In this document: piece after piece, positions 35,287-44,230 of the stretch
How the letters are laid out: every line of letters begins with the position of its first letter
How positions within the stretch are numbered: the first letter of the stretch is position 1
Assembly (NCBI GenBank): GCA_020846435.1
Contig: JADLDY010000012.1
Span: 1-64,000, forward strand
DNA: 64,000 bases
Source of the DNA: Deltaproteobacteria bacterium
GTDB lineage: Bacteria; Desulfobacterota; GWC2-55-46
Direction: 5' to 3'
Program-made: the position numbers and the translations under genes
The notes under the pieces: generated by a model
The model's database searches: none
What the model saw: the letters and a program-made list of their open reading frames with translations, nothing else
Told to the model about the DNA's origin: nothing

Positions 35287-36546
35287 TTACGCCTTGACCC
35301 TGTCTATTTTAGCGCCGAGGGCTCTCAGCTTGTCTTCTATCTTTTCGTAGCCCCTGTCGAGGTGGTATATCCTCGAGACTTCCGTCTTGCCGTCGGCAAC
35401 CAAGCCGGCGAGTATGAGGGAGGCGCTGGCTCGCAGGTCGGTTGCCATGAGAGGCGCGCCTGAGAGGTATTTTACGCCCCTCACGACAGCGCACTTGCCG
35501 TCTATGGTAATGTCCGCACCCATCCTCTTGAGTTCGCTTACATGCATGAACCTGTTCTCGAATACCGTCTCGGTTATGACGGAAAGGCCGTTCGCGATCG
35601 TCATCATGGCCATTATCTGCGCCTGCATGTCGGTCGGGAACCCGGGGTGGGGGTGCGTTTTGACGTCGACGCTCCTTATCGGCCAGTCGCCGATGACGCG
35701 CACGCCGCCTTCTTCCTCTATGACCTCGGCCCCGGCTTCCCTGAGCTTCATGTTGAGGGCGTCGAGGCTCTTGTATGGGCAGTCTTTGATGAGGACATTG
35801 CCCCTTGTCATTGCGGCGGCGACCATGAAGGTTCCCGCTTCTATCCTGTCGGGAATGACCCTTATCTCCACGGCGTTGAGTTTTTCCACGCCTTCGATCT
35901 TTATCGTGTCTGTTCCGGCACCTGTTATCCTCGCGCCCATGGCGTTCAAGGCGTCGGCGAGGCAGACGACCTCTGGCTCGAGCGCGCAGTTCTCAAGTAT
36001 GGTCGTACCTTCGGCGTGCACTGCCGCGAGCATGAGGTTCTCCGTGCCCGTGACGGTTATGGTGTCCATGTAGATTTTCGCGCCCTTGAGCTTTTCCGCC
36101 GTAACCGTCACATAGCCGTGCTCGATGACGATTTCCGCGCCCATGGCTTTCAAGCCTTTGAGGTGCAGGTCAATGGGGCGCGCGCCTATGGCGCACCCGC
36201 CCGGCAAAGAGACCCTCGCCCTCTTGAAGCGGGCGACAAGCGGGCCGAGGACCAGGACAGACGCCCTCATGGTTTTCACCAGCTCGTACGGGGCCTCAGG
36301 GGACGCGACATCCTTTGTGCGTATCTTTAAAATGTTGTTGCCCGGGTCTGTCTCTATGTCAGAGCCGAGGTGGTTGAGGAGTATCTTGAAGGTCTCTATG
36401 TCGCGGAGCTTGGGGACATTGGTGATGGTCAGCCAGCCGTCGACCAGAAGGGACGCCGCCATGAGCGGGAGTACCGCGTTTTTGGCCCCGCTTGCCGTTA
36501 CTTCTCCTACGAGGCGGTTTCCGCCTTCGATGATTATCTTGTCCAT
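35287..36546 (-). CDS. murA: UDP-N-acetylglucosamine 1-carboxyvinyltransferase
   Basis: A 419-residue cytoplasmic enzyme that adds enolpyruvate to UDP-GlcNAc, the first committed step of peptidoglycan synthesis. The N-terminus [19 protein letters not shown] carries the conserved K22-type residue, and C118 in [11 protein letters not shown] is the fosfomycin-target cysteine (not aspartate, so fosfomycin sensitivity is expected for this form). It lies between prfA and hisG in a conserved Deltaproteobacteria-type order. A class A palindromic repeat stands between prfA and murA. Confidence 0.97.
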   Translation of the reverse strand: MDKIIIEGGNRLVGEVTASGAKNAVLPLMAASLLVDGWLTITNVPKLRDIETFKILLNHLGSDIETDPGNNILKIRTKDVASPEAPYELVKTMRASVLVLGPLVARFKRARVSLPGGCAIGARPIDLHLKGLKAMGAEIVIEHGYVTVTAEKLKGAKIYMDTITVTGTENLMLAAVHAEGTTILENCALEPEVVCLADALNAMGARITGAGTDTIKIEGVEKLNAVEIRVIPDRIEAGTFMVAAAMTRGNVLIKDCPYKSLDALNMKLREAGAEVIEEEGGVRVIGDWPIRSVDVKTHPHPGFPTDMQAQIMAMMTIANGLSVITETVFENRFMHVSELKRMGADITIDGKCAVVRGVKYLSGAPLMATDLRASASLILAGLVADGKTEVSRIYHLDRGYEKIEDKLRALGAKIDRVKA

Positions 36547-36581
36547 GTTTAACCGTGATCCGTGTTTAGTTGAAGTTATTT

Positions 36582-36666
36582 GTCATTGCGAGGAGCGCAT
36601 TCGCGACGAAGCAATCTCAGACTTATCTGGTAAGAAGCGAGATTGCTTCGCTGCGCTCGCAATGAC
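36582..36666. repeat. Palindromic repeat, class A full unit
   Basis: Left half GTCATTGCGAGGAGCGC..GAAGCAATCTC; right half GAGATTGCTTCGCTGCGCTCGCAATGAC. The outer 11 bases and the inner GCAATCTC/GAGATTGC are perfect inverted repeats. It lies between murA and prfA. Confidence 0.92.
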
Positions 36667-36680
36667 GGTCTGCGTGGCTC

Positions 36681-37754
36681 TTACGCCGCGCCCTGTTCCT
36701 TTAACGCTTCTGTCTGGTAGAAGCCTATGAGGTTGTCGGTCATCTCGTCGAGATCGCCTTCCATCACCTCTGAGAGCTTGTGAAGAGTGAGCCCTATCCT
36801 GTGGTCAGTGACCCTGTTCTGCGGGAAGTTGTATGTGCGTATCTTCTCCGACCTGTCTCCGGTGCCGACCTGGCTTCTTCTGTCGGCGGCTATCTGCTTT
36901 TGCTGCTCCTGCACCTTGGCGTCGAGTATCCTTGCCTTCAACACCCTGAACGCCTTTTCCCTGTTCTTGTGCTGGCTCTTCTCTTCCTGGCAGGTCACGA
37001 CCGTGCCAGTGGGAAGGTGGGTCATCCTGACGGCGGTCTCGACCTTGTTTACGTTCTGGCCGCCGTGTCCGCCGGAGCGGTAGGTGTCGACTTTTATGTC
37101 GTCCATGCGGACATCGACCTCGACGTCTTCGGCTTCGGGCATGACCGCGACCGTGACCGTCGAGGTGTGCCTCCTGCCTGAGGCTTCAGTCTCGGGGACG
37201 CGCTGTACTCGGTGCACTCCGCTCTCGAACTTGAAGCGCGAATACGCGCCCTTGCCGATTATCTCGGCTATTACTTCCTTGACGCCGTTCAATCCGGTGG
37301 GGTTGATGTTCAATACATCGACCTTCCAGCCCTTGACCTCTGCGTACCTCGAGTACATCCTGAAGAGCTCGGCCGCGAAGATGGCAGATTCGTCCCCGCC
37401 CGCGCCGGCCCTTATCTCGACGACTATGGAGCGGTCGTCGTTGGGGTCTTTGGGAAGGAGCATGACCTTGAGCTTTTTCGAGAGCTCTTCTTTGGCCTTC
37501 TGGAGGTTCGGGATCTCTTCCTTGGCGAGCTCCCTTAACTCTTCGTCGCGGCCTTCGAGTATCTGTTTGTTGCCCTCGAGCTCGCGGTCGACGGCTTTCA
37601 TCTTCCTGTAGATCTCGACGATGTCATGCAATGAGGCGTGCTCTATGGCGTACTTCTGGTACAGCGCGGCATCTCCCGCCACATCGGGCAGGCCGAGGAG
37701 TTCTGAGAGTTCGTTATATCTTGCTTCGAGGTCTTCGAGTCGTTTTTCGATCAT
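36681..37754 (-). CDS. prfA: Peptide chain release factor 1
   Basis: A 357-residue release factor decoding UAA and UAG. The codon-recognition motif is PET (187-189) in [12 protein letters not shown], equivalent to the PxT of RF1, and GGQ (231-233) in [12 protein letters not shown] hydrolyses peptidyl-tRNA. Length is standard. No Shine-Dalgarno sequence is visible before ATG 37754; the preceding 25 bases (minus strand) read CCACTAACCCCGGCC then ACAACTATTT. The prmC/hemK methylase that often follows is absent here. Confidence 0.97.
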   Translation of the reverse strand: MIEKRLEDLEARYNELSELLGLPDVAGDAALYQKYAIEHASLHDIVEIYRKMKAVDRELEGNKQILEGRDEELRELAKEEIPNLQKAKEELSKKLKVMLLPKDPNDDRSIVVEIRAGAGGDESAIFAAELFRMYSRYAEVKGWKVDVLNINPTGLNGVKEVIAEIIGKGAYSRFKFESGVHRVQRVPETEASGRRHTSTVTVAVMPEAEDVEVDVRMDDIKVDTYRSGGHGGQNVNKVETAVRMTHLPTGTVVTCQEEKSQHKNREKAFRVLKARILDAKVQEQQKQIAADRRSQVGTGDRSEKIRTYNFPQNRVTDHRIGLTLHKLSEVMEGDLDEMTDNLIGFYQTEALKEQGAA

Positions 37755-37845
37755 AAATAGTTGTGGCCGGGGTTAGTGGCCGTGATGAAAGGGTTCGATT
37801 GCGAAATAATATTTAACGCTGAAAGATATTTTAATTTTTCCGGTT

Positions 37846-38532
37846 TTAAAGGCTCCTGAACTTCTCCCTTATCTCTTTGGGCCTGCCGCAGGTCATCTCG
37901 CCCTCTGAACACTTGCCTCCGACGCACGCCGGGCCTGAGTCTTTGAAGATGAACGGGGCCGCGCCCTTGGCGAGCTTTAGCATCATCGTCGCCATGTCCC
38001 TTATCTCCCACTGGGCCCTTTCGCAGCAGCGCAGGTTGAAGAAGTGGATGAGCTCTCTCGCGTTCATCGTGACGATTATCTTCGTGTGGGCCGCGTTCGG
38101 CAAAAGGTACCTGGCGTCCTCGGCTGGGATGCCTTCTTCAAGGAGCCTGGCGTACTCGCGGTATATCTTTTTCACCGCTGAGTCGAACTTCTTTTTCCTT
38201 GCCTCGTCTTTTGCTATGGAGGGCGGGACTACGAACTCGGGTTCTGATGCCGCCACATACCGCTGGCTCTGCTGGGAGTAGGAGGCGAGCCTGTGGCGGA
38301 CGAGCTGGTGCGAAGTCGCCCTCGAGATGCCCTCTATACCGAAGGTAAAGGAGGCATGCTCGAGGACGGAAAGGTGGCCCATTTTGAGGATTTTGCCGAG
38401 GAACTGCTCGAAGGAGATGCCAGCTACCTTGTCTTCCAGCTCCCTGATGGATGACCCTGAATAACAGAGCCGCGCGGCCATGGCAACCGTTTTTTCCGGT
38501 TCGGGAGTGTTTTTAAGGAGGACTACCTTCAC
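37846..38532 (-). CDS. thyX: Flavin-dependent thymidylate synthase
   Basis: A 228-residue tetrameric FAD enzyme that makes dTMP from dUMP using methylene-tetrahydrofolate and NAD(P)H. The signature RHR-x7-S appears as RHRLASYSQQS, and the C-terminal region has CVGGKCSEGEMTCG, commonly seen in the family. I start at GTG 38532, 13 bp after the rpmE stop; the longer frame runs back into rpmE. It stands between rpmE and prfA. ThyA is not in this window, so this may be the cell's only thymidylate synthase. Confidence 0.95.
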   Translation of the reverse strand: MKVVLLKNTPEPEKTVAMAARLCYSGSSIRELEDKVAGISFEQFLGKILKMGHLSVLEHASFTFGIEGISRATSHQLVRHRLASYSQQSQRYVAASEPEFVVPPSIAKDEARKKKFDSAVKKIYREYARLLEEGIPAEDARYLLPNAAHTKIIVTMNARELIHFFNLRCCERAQWEIRDMATMMLKLAKGAAPFIFKDSGPACVGGKCSEGEMTCGRPKEIREKFRSL

Positions 38533-38545
38533 GGCCCTGAGCCTG

Positions 38546-38758
38546 TTACTGCTTGCTCTGGTGCTTGGCGTACTTCTTGTTGAACTTGTCGATTTTTCCG
38601 GCGATGTCAAGCATCCTGTGCTCGCCCGTGAAGAACGGGTGGCAGTTGGAGCATATCTCGACCGAGATGTCCTTTTTCGTGGAGCCGGTCGCGACTATGT
38701 TGCCGCAGGCGCAGGCGATCTTCGTCTCCAGATAGTTCGGGTGGATACCTTCTTTCAT
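38546..38758 (-). CDS. rpmE: 50S ribosomal protein L31 (zinc form)
   Basis: A 70-residue ribosomal protein bridging the subunits. It keeps zinc-ligand cysteines in [10 protein letters not shown] and [15 protein letters not shown], so it is the zinc-containing (C+) form rather than the zinc-free paralogue. AGGAGG about 7 bases before ATG 38758 is strong. A long hairpin lies in the leader just upstream of this site, suggesting autogenous control. First gene of rpmE-thyX-prfA. Confidence 0.97.
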   Translation of the reverse strand: MKEGIHPNYLETKIACACGNIVATGSTKKDISVEICSNCHPFFTGEHRMLDIAGKIDKFNKKYAKHQSKQ

Positions 38759-38763
38759 GGTGA

Positions 38764-38830
38764 TTCCTCCTGTATTTACTCATGTTGCTGAAAAAGTCCC
38801 ATCTGTAACTTTTTGAGCGACATGAGTAAA
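38764..38830 (-). promoter_or_regulatory. Long leader hairpin upstream of rpmE
   Basis: On the minus strand TTTACTCATGT (38830-38820) pairs with ACATGAGTAAA (38785-38775) over 11 bp; an inner AAAAAGT/ACTTTTT pair adds 7 bp, and GCT/AGC joins them with single mismatches either side. The apical loop is TACAGATGGG. The base of the stem ends 6 bases before the AGGAGG ribosome binding site. It resembles in position the L31 leaders known from other phyla. Confidence 0.7.
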
Positions 38831-38887
38831 ATCTGTTTTTTTCTCTCCCTCTGCATGGACAAACTGCTCCCTGAAGGGGAATAGTCC

Positions 38888-38916
38888 ATATTAGCAACTA
38901 TGTTACGGGAGTTCAA
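38888..38916 (-). promoter_or_regulatory. Promoter of rpmE
   Basis: Minus strand: TTGAAC (38916-38911), 17-base spacer, TAATAT (38893-38888) preceded by TGC (extended -10). Transcription would begin near 38881, giving a leader of about 120 bases. The gene-free stretch 38759-39133 holds this leader, the promoter, a hairpin and a repeat. Confidence 0.6.
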
Positions 38917-38948
38917 GCAAAAAAAAGGAGAGGCGGGCTTTGAAACGA

Positions 38949-38979
38949 ACAGGGCCGGAAGGGTTGCTTCCGGCCCTGT
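38949..38979 (-). terminator. Hairpin, probable terminator of rho
   Basis: ACAGGGCCGGAAG (38949-38961) and CTTCCGGCCCTGT (38967-38979) form a perfect 13-bp stem with a 5-base loop. The minus-strand tail TCGTTTC is only weakly T-rich, so termination strength is uncertain. Confidence 0.6.
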
Positions 38980-39035
38980 TGATAATCAGGCTGCTTTTAA
39001 AAATCAGCATGACACTGTGATTGATTTTGAAAAGT

Positions 39036-39123
39036 GTCATTCTGAGCGAAGCGAAAAATCTTGTATTTAAACAAATCAGCAAGTTGCGAGATTCTTCGGT
39101 CGCTAACGCTCTCTCAGAATGAC
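39036..39123. repeat. Palindromic repeat, class B full unit
   Basis: Begins GTCATTCTGAGCGAAGCGA with AAAATCT, ends with AGATTCTTCGGTCGCTAACG and CTCAGAATGAC. Lies immediately 3' of rho. Confidence 0.88.
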
Positions 39124-39133
39124 AGAAAATATT

Positions 39134-40396
39134 TTACTTGCTCATTGATTCGAGGAAGCCTTTATTGCTCGGCGTATGCTGCATCTTGTCGAGCAAAAAC
39201 TCCATCGACTCGATGGGGTTCAAGGGCTGGAGCACCTTTCTGAGGATCCAGATCCTGTTGAGCTCTTCCTTAGTGAGGAGCAGGTCTTCTTTCCTCGTGC
39301 CGGACTTGTTCAAGTCGATTGCCGGGAATATCCTTCTTTCCGCGAGCTTCCTGTCGAGGACGATTTCCATGTTGCCGGTACCCTTGAACTCTTCGAATAT
39401 GACCTCGTCCATACGGCTTCCGGTCTCTATAAGGGCTGTGGCGATGATGGTGAGGGAGCCGCCTTCCTCGATATTCCTGGCCGCTCCGAAGAACCTTTTG
39501 GGCTTGTGCAGGGCGTTGGAGTCGACGCCGCCGGAGAGGACCTTGCCTGAGGGCGGTACGACTGTGTTGTAGGCTCTGGCGAGCCTCGTTATCGAATCAA
39601 GGAGTATTACGACGTCCTTCTGGTGCTCGACAAGCCTCTTGGCCTTCTCGATTACCATCTCGGCTACCTGCACGTGCCTCTGCGCCGGTTCGTCGAAGGT
39701 AGAGCTTATTACTTCGCCGTTGACCGACCTCTGCATGTCCGTGACCTCTTCAGGCCTCTCATCTATGAGGAGGACGAGGAGGACGACATCGGGGTGGTTG
39801 GTGGTTATCGAATTGGCTACCTTCTGGAGGAGTATGGTCTTACCTGCTCTCGGCGGGGAGACGATGAGTCCCCTCTGTCCCTTGCCTATGGGGGTAAAGA
39901 GGTCCATTATCCTCATGGATATGTCGCTTGGGGCGCCCTTTTCGCTCTTGAGCTCGAGGTGGAGCTTCTCCTGCGGGTAAAGGGGCGTGAGGTTGTCGAA
40001 GAGGATCTTGTCTCTGGCGACTTCCGGGTCTTCGTAGTTTATCTTTTCGACCTTGAGGAGAGCGAAGTACCTTTCGCCTTCCTTCGGGGGCCTTATCTGT
40101 CCTGAGACTATGTCGCCTGTGCGCAGGTTGAAGCGCCTTATCTGCGAGGGTGAGACATATATGTCGTCAGGGCCTGGCAGGTAGTTGTAGTCAGGGGCCC
40201 GGAGGAAGCCGAACCCGTCAGGCAGGGTCTCGAGAACGCCTTCGCCGTAGATCATCCCGTTCTGCTCGCTCTGCGACTGCAGGAGCGCGAAGATGAGGTC
40301 CTGCTTTCTCATGCTCGAGGCTGACTCGATGTTGTATTTCTTCGCGAGCAAAGTGAGCTCGTTGATCTTTTTCTCCTTAAGTTCCTTAAGGTTCAT
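39134..40396 (-). CDS. rho: Transcription termination factor Rho
   Basis: A 420-residue hexameric RNA helicase. The N-terminal Rho_N helices ([20 protein letters not shown]), the cold-shock RNA-binding domain ([20 protein letters not shown]) and the ATPase core with Walker [13 protein letters not shown], Walker [19 protein letters not shown] and the R-loop segment [16 protein letters not shown] are present. Length is standard. CAGGAG about 8 bases upstream supports ATG 40396. A leader of about 170 bases lies between the gene and its promoter; Rho commonly attenuates its own leader. Confidence 0.97.
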   Translation of the reverse strand: MNLKELKEKKINELTLLAKKYNIESASSMRKQDLIFALLQSQSEQNGMIYGEGVLETLPDGFGFLRAPDYNYLPGPDDIYVSPSQIRRFNLRTGDIVSGQIRPPKEGERYFALLKVEKINYEDPEVARDKILFDNLTPLYPQEKLHLELKSEKGAPSDISMRIMDLFTPIGKGQRGLIVSPPRAGKTILLQKVANSITTNHPDVVLLVLLIDERPEEVTDMQRSVNGEVISSTFDEPAQRHVQVAEMVIEKAKRLVEHQKDVVILLDSITRLARAYNTVVPPSGKVLSGGVDSNALHKPKRFFGAARNIEEGGSLTIIATALIETGSRMDEVIFEEFKGTGNMEIVLDRKLAERRIFPAIDLNKSGTRKEDLLLTKEELNRIWILRKVLQPLNPIESMEFLLDKMQHTPSNKGFLESMSK

Positions 40397-40574
40397 ACAA
40401 TACTCCTGAGGGATTTGAAATTGGAAGGCGGAATATGAGCGTAAATATTCCAGGCCTGACGGTTGAGAAGGGGTGATTTCACTTTTGTAGGTTTAGTTGT
40501 CCTCTGGACTTAAATCTTCTGGATTGAACCTTTTGAGGGTATGCGTTGCGATTATTGCTTGAAAGGGTATTTCG

Positions 40575-40603
40575 ACATTAGCATGGAAGGAATAGGCTGT
40601 CAA
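40575..40603 (-). promoter_or_regulatory. Promoter of rho overlapping the coaE stop codon
   Basis: Minus strand TTGACA (40603-40598) contains the coaE stop TGA; 17-base spacer; TAATGT (40580-40575), a weak -10. Transcription would start near 40568. Confidence 0.5.
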
Positions 40604-41214
40604 GTGCCTTTTTTTATATTTCCCAGTCCGTCCAGTTCGCTGAATAAAGCCCTTGTCTGCTCTATCGTCCTGTCCTTCGAGCCGCTGTTGTCTATGACGT
40701 AATCGGCGTATTTGACCTTTTCATTTATGTCCATCTGGCAGGAGAGCCTTTTCAACGCCTCCTCACGGGTGAGGCTGTCGCGTTCCATCAGCCTCTCGAT
40801 CTGCTGAGAGTTTTCGGCGAAGACGACTATTATCTTGTCGACCTCGTACCTGACCCCTGTTTCGATGAGGAGGGCCACGTCGAGCACGATGAGCAGAGCG
40901 CCCTCTGACATGAGGCGCTCTGTCTCCTCTTTTATCCGCTCCCTTATCCTCGGGTGCGTTATGGCGTTGAGCTTTTCACGGGCCGCGGGGTCTGAAAATA
41001 CGATCCTGCCGAGAGCCTTCCTGTCGATTGCGCCGTCTGGCTTGAGTATGCCGGGGCCGAACTCCTTTACTATCTCATCAAAGGCCGGCCTGCCCGGCTC
41101 GACTACCTCTCTGGCTACTCTGTCTGCGTCTATTACAGCCGCGCCAAGACGCCGGAGCTCGTCGGCCACGAGGCTTTTTCCAGTAGCTATGCCGCCAGTG
41201 AGCCCGGCTATCAT
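40600..41214 (-). CDS. coaE: Dephospho-CoA kinase
   Basis: A 204-residue enzyme for the last step of coenzyme A synthesis, phosphorylating the ribose 3'-OH. It has the P-loop GLTGGIATGKSLVADEL, the following VIDADRVAREVVEPG and the LID segment with MERDSLTREEALKRLSCQM. The gene overlaps pgeF by four bases (ATGA). With panB, panC and panD at 59.6-61.7 kb, much of the pantothenate-CoA route is in this window. Confidence 0.95.
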   Translation of the reverse strand: MIAGLTGGIATGKSLVADELRRLGAAVIDADRVAREVVEPGRPAFDEIVKEFGPGILKPDGAIDRKALGRIVFSDPAAREKLNAITHPRIRERIKEETERLMSEGALLIVLDVALLIETGVRYEVDKIIVVFAENSQQIERLMERDSLTREEALKRLSCQMDINEKVKYADYVIDNSGSKDRTIEQTRALFSELDGLGNIKKGT

Positions 41215-41996
41215 CCGTTGGTCCCGTTGTTGAGCATTATGAAGCTCAATTGCCTGCCTGTCCTGCCGTTATCCTTCCTGTACGAGAAGAAGAGGTCGGA
41301 GTTGCACGCGGTGCAGACTGCGTCGTTTGAGATGTTCTCTTTTTTCAAGCCGAACAAGGCTAGCTGAATGGTGTTCGCCAGGTTTATGTCCATGCGAAGG
41401 CCGTCTTTTTCCGTAAAGCAGTCGGCTTCTTTGTGTCTTGCCATGTATTCGTCCAGGACATTCCATCCGACCTTGTAGCAGCACGGCCCAATGCACGGGC
41501 CTGTGCTGGCCATGAGCTCTTCGGGATTGGTGCCGTAGAGCCTGTGCATCTCCAGTACGGTCTCAACTACAATGCCGAGGGCACTACCTTTCCACCCGGC
41601 GTGGACCGCGCCAATTGCCCTGTTCACAGGGTCGAAAAGGAGTACCGGCTGGCAGTCTGCGGTCATCATGCCGATGGCGACGCCTGTTTGATTGGTCACT
41701 ATGGCGTCAGCCTCGATTGGTTTCTCAGGCAGGCCGCCTTCGATCGCGAAAATCTCTTTGCCGTGGACCTGGCTTACGGTGACAAGCTTTCCGGCAGGGA
41801 CATTGAAGGCCTCATGGAAAAGCGCCCTGTTCTTCTCGACATTTTCGGTCGTGTCGGTGTCCCTCGCGTCGAAGTTCAAAGAGGCGTAAGAATCCTTACT
41901 CACCCCGCCGACCCTCGTCAGAAAGCCGTGAGTCACGGGCTTGCCTTGAAGCAGGGTTGAGGCGACATATTTTATGCTTTTCGCGTCACATATCAT
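41211..41996 (-). CDS. pgeF: Purine nucleoside phosphorylase/laccase-domain protein (YlmD/PgeF family)
   Basis: A 261-residue protein of the multicopper-polyphenol-oxidase-like DUF152 family. Zinc/catalytic residues appear in VSQVHGKEI (His), MMTADCQPVLLFDP (Cys) and AVHAGWKGSALG (His). Family members act as purine nucleoside phosphorylases/adenosine deaminases or help edit muropeptides (PgeF). It is encoded between rluD (11-bp overlap) and coaE; rluD-pgeF adjacency is a widespread arrangement. The precise substrate cannot be chosen from sequence. Confidence 0.9.
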   Translation of the reverse strand: MICDAKSIKYVASTLLQGKPVTHGFLTRVGGVSKDSYASLNFDARDTDTTENVEKNRALFHEAFNVPAGKLVTVSQVHGKEIFAIEGGLPEKPIEADAIVTNQTGVAIGMMTADCQPVLLFDPVNRAIGAVHAGWKGSALGIVVETVLEMHRLYGTNPEELMASTGPCIGPCCYKVGWNVLDEYMARHKEADCFTEKDGLRMDINLANTIQLALFGLKKENISNDAVCTACNSDLFFSYRKDNGRTGRQLSFIMLNNGTNG

Positions 41997-42951
41997 TTGA
42001 TGAGGCCCCCTCGAGCGCGGCTGTGAGTCCTTTCATGTCAGGCGGAGGCGGGGCTGAAAACTCCATCCACTCGCCTGTCGACGGGTGGGTGAAGCCAAGG
42101 GTGGCCGCGTGGAGCATCTGGCGCTTGATGCCTTTGAGCCTGTCCGCCGCTACTTTAGGGAGGGCAGGCGGGATATCCCTTTTCCCGTATACCTGATCCC
42201 CTACGACCGGGTGTTTGACCTCTGAGAGGTGCACCCTTATCTGGTGAGTCCTGCCGGTCTCCAGCTTGAGCTCAAGGAGAGATATCAGCGGGAATCTTTT
42301 GAGTACCTTGTACTTCGTGACAGCCTCTTTTTTGTTGCGCGCCTTTGTCGATATCATCTTCCTGTGAACGCTGTCCCTGCCTATGGCGATGTTGATGGTG
42401 CCTTTGTCCTCAGGCATCATGCCCCATACCAGGGCCAGGTACTTTCTCGAAGTCCTGCGCTCCTTGAACTGCCCCACGAGCGAATGGTAGCTTTTGTCGT
42501 TCCTCGCCACGACTAATACGCCGGTCGTGTCCTTGTCGAGCCTGTGGACTATCCCAGGCCTCAATGGGCCGCCTGTCGGCGCGAGAGGCTTTTTCATGCC
42601 GAGGAGGGCGTTGACGAGCGTGCCGCTGCTTCTGCCGGCTCCCGGGTGGACTGCCATGCCAGCGAGCTTGTTGACGACCACGACGTCGTTGTCGTCGTAG
42701 AGGACGTCGAGTTCGATCTCCTCTGCCTCGGCCATGGTCCCGTCAGGCTCTGGCACCGAGATAGTGATGTCGTCGCCGCTTTTGAGCTTGTGGCCGGCCT
42801 TCACGGATTTGGCGTTCACGAGGACGAGGCCGTCCTCTAAAAGGGCCTTTATCCGCGAGCGTGAGATGTCCGGGAACCTTCCTGTGAGGAAGATGTCGAG
42901 CCTTGTCAGGGCGTCTTCAGCCGCGGCAATAAATGTATGGAGTGTATTCAT
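41986..42951 (-). CDS. rluD: Ribosomal large-subunit pseudouridine synthase, RluD-type
   Basis: A 321-residue RluA-family enzyme. An N-terminal S4-like RNA-binding domain (about 15-80, RLDIFLTGRFPDISRSRIKAL) precedes the catalytic domain with the aspartate motif HRLDKDTTGVLVVA and the segment RTHQIRVHLSEVKHPVVGD. RluD modifies helix 69 of 23S rRNA. Length and position before pgeF support RluD over RluC, though this is not certain. Start at ATG 42951. Confidence 0.9.
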   Translation of the reverse strand: MNTLHTFIAAAEDALTRLDIFLTGRFPDISRSRIKALLEDGLVLVNAKSVKAGHKLKSGDDITISVPEPDGTMAEAEEIELDVLYDDNDVVVVNKLAGMAVHPGAGRSSGTLVNALLGMKKPLAPTGGPLRPGIVHRLDKDTTGVLVVARNDKSYHSLVGQFKERRTSRKYLALVWGMMPEDKGTINIAIGRDSVHRKMISTKARNKKEAVTKYKVLKRFPLISLLELKLETGRTHQIRVHLSEVKHPVVGDQVYGKRDIPPALPKVAADRLKGIKRQMLHAATLGFTHPSTGEWMEFSAPPPPDMKGLTAALEGASSNDM

Positions 42952-43018
42952 CAGGAGTTGTCAGAGTGGGGCGATTGGCCGGTTTAAAGGGGAAAAAGAG
43001 AATATAAAGGAGCGCGTT

Positions 43019-43285
43019 CTACCAGATCTCTGACTCTATGTTGCCGTTTCTTTTTATGAGGACGTCCACTATGGCCCTGTTGTAGATGCTGTTCTTCCTG
43101 TCGGTATCAGGCGCGAGGCGGCTCCTGTAGAGCTCGAGCCCTTCCTTCAATTCCTTGTCGAGGAGCTCGAAGATGTTGTCGTGCTTTATGCCGTCAAGGA
43201 CCTTCTCCTTGTTGTAGAGGGCTATGTCCGAGACTATCGTGCGGGCGAGCCTGCCGGCCGCTTCCGGGCTATCGATTAATTTCAT
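43019..43285 (-). CDS. Small protein of unknown function
   Basis: Not recognised. An 88-residue charged, mainly helical protein (ARTIVSDIALYNKEKVLDGI, LLDKELKEGLELYRSRLAP, IYNRAIVDVLIKRNG) with no signal peptide, cysteine cluster or enzyme motif. It begins inside the last codons of the gntR gene (17-bp overlap), so it is probably co-translated with the regulator. A cytoplasmic partner of that regulon or of the following rluD is possible. Confidence 0.7.
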   Translation of the reverse strand: MKLIDSPEAAGRLARTIVSDIALYNKEKVLDGIKHDNIFELLDKELKEGLELYRSRLAPDTDRKNSIYNRAIVDVLIKRNGNIESEIW

Positions 43286-43970
43286 GTCTGCCCTTTTCCC
43301 TGGATATCTGCTCGACGAGGATGTCCCTGCCCTTTTCGGCGTTTGCGCGAACCAGCCCTTCGACGATTGCAGAGTTGCCTTCTCTGAACGCCTCTATTAT
43401 CTCGGTGTGCTGCCTTACCGAGTCAGACATGCGCCCCGGAAGAGAGAGCGCCGTTATCCTGAACCTCTCGAACTGCTGTACGAGCTGGTGCACGAGGACG
43501 CAGAGCTTCTCGTTGCCGCAGGACTTGAGGAATGTGTCGTGGAACTGGTTGTCGAGCTTGAAAAAGCCCTTTACGTCGTTCCTTTCAGCGCACTTTTCCA
43601 TCTGGCTGTTGAGGCTCTCGAGCTTCTTGATGTCCTTGGAGGTGAGCTTCACGCAGGCCGTCTTGGCGGCGTAGCCTTCCAGCAGGCTCTTTATCTCGTA
43701 GAACTCGCTTACGTCCTTGTCGGTTATCGGGCTTACTACCGCGCCCTTTCTCGGCGTCACCGTGATGAAGCCCTCGGACTCGAGCTGCCTGAAGGCCTCC
43801 CTTATGGGGGTCCTCGAGATGCCGAAAGACTCGGCTATCTCCTGCTCAGGGACCCGCTCGCCGGGTTTCAAACGGCCCGATACGACCGAATCTTTTATGA
43901 AGTCGACTATCCTCTCCCTTAAGGTAAGGGGCTTTTCTACCGGATAGTCGAGAACTCTCATCTTGTCCAT
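43269..43970 (-). CDS. GntR-family regulator, FCD (FadR) subfamily
   Basis: A 233-residue transcription factor. The N-terminal winged helix (about 12-75) reads RERIVDFIKDSVVSGRLKPG and QEIAESFGISRTPIREAFRQL, typical of GntR. The C-terminal helical FCD domain (about 85-215) has DNQFHDTFLKSCGN and RQHTEIIEAFREGN, where His/Asp residues usually bind a metal that holds the carboxylate ligand. AAGG upstream supports ATG 43970; the longer frame runs through the promoter. A palindrome overlapping its promoter suggests autoregulation. Its ligand and other targets are unknown; the divergent isomerase gene at 44231 is the nearest candidate. Confidence 0.9.
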   Translation of the reverse strand: MDKMRVLDYPVEKPLTLRERIVDFIKDSVVSGRLKPGERVPEQEIAESFGISRTPIREAFRQLESEGFITVTPRKGAVVSPITDKDVSEFYEIKSLLEGYAAKTACVKLTSKDIKKLESLNSQMEKCAERNDVKGFFKLDNQFHDTFLKSCGNEKLCVLVHQLVQQFERFRITALSLPGRMSDSVRQHTEIIEAFREGNSAIVEGLVRANAEKGRDILVEQISREKGRHEINR

Positions 43971-44040
43971 TTGCGCCTTCCGGATTGCTTGAAGAGCCCT
44001 TGCATGCCATGAAGGCAAGGCAGGGCACTCCAACTCATAT

Positions 44041-44069
44041 TGTATACTGTGTACATAGTGGAAAGTCAA
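44041..44069 (-). promoter_or_regulatory. gntR promoter with overlapping palindromic operator
   Basis: Minus strand TTGACT (44069-44064), 17-base spacer, TATACA (44046-44041). The 15-bp palindrome TGTATACTGTGTACA (44041-44055, one mismatch) covers the -10 and part of the spacer and resembles FCD-type GntR sites (TTGTATAC). Binding would block the promoter. Confidence 0.68.
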
Positions 44070-44230
44070 GGGTTTTTTGGAAAGCTTAAAGACATTGTGA
44101 AGTGGAAAGACGCCTCCTGTCAGGGCGTTTTATTATCCGCCTGGCGCTCAGGCTCAAGGCGGATAGAATGGAGTATTTCCCTTGAAGGCCGCCCTTTTTT
44201 AATGTTAAATGTGTCTTCCGGAAGGCTGAT

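Noticed and set aside
44110-44132. Terminator between gntR and the isomerase gene
   Set aside because: The ACGCC/GGCGT stem is short with an internal mismatch, and no transcript is expected to end there.
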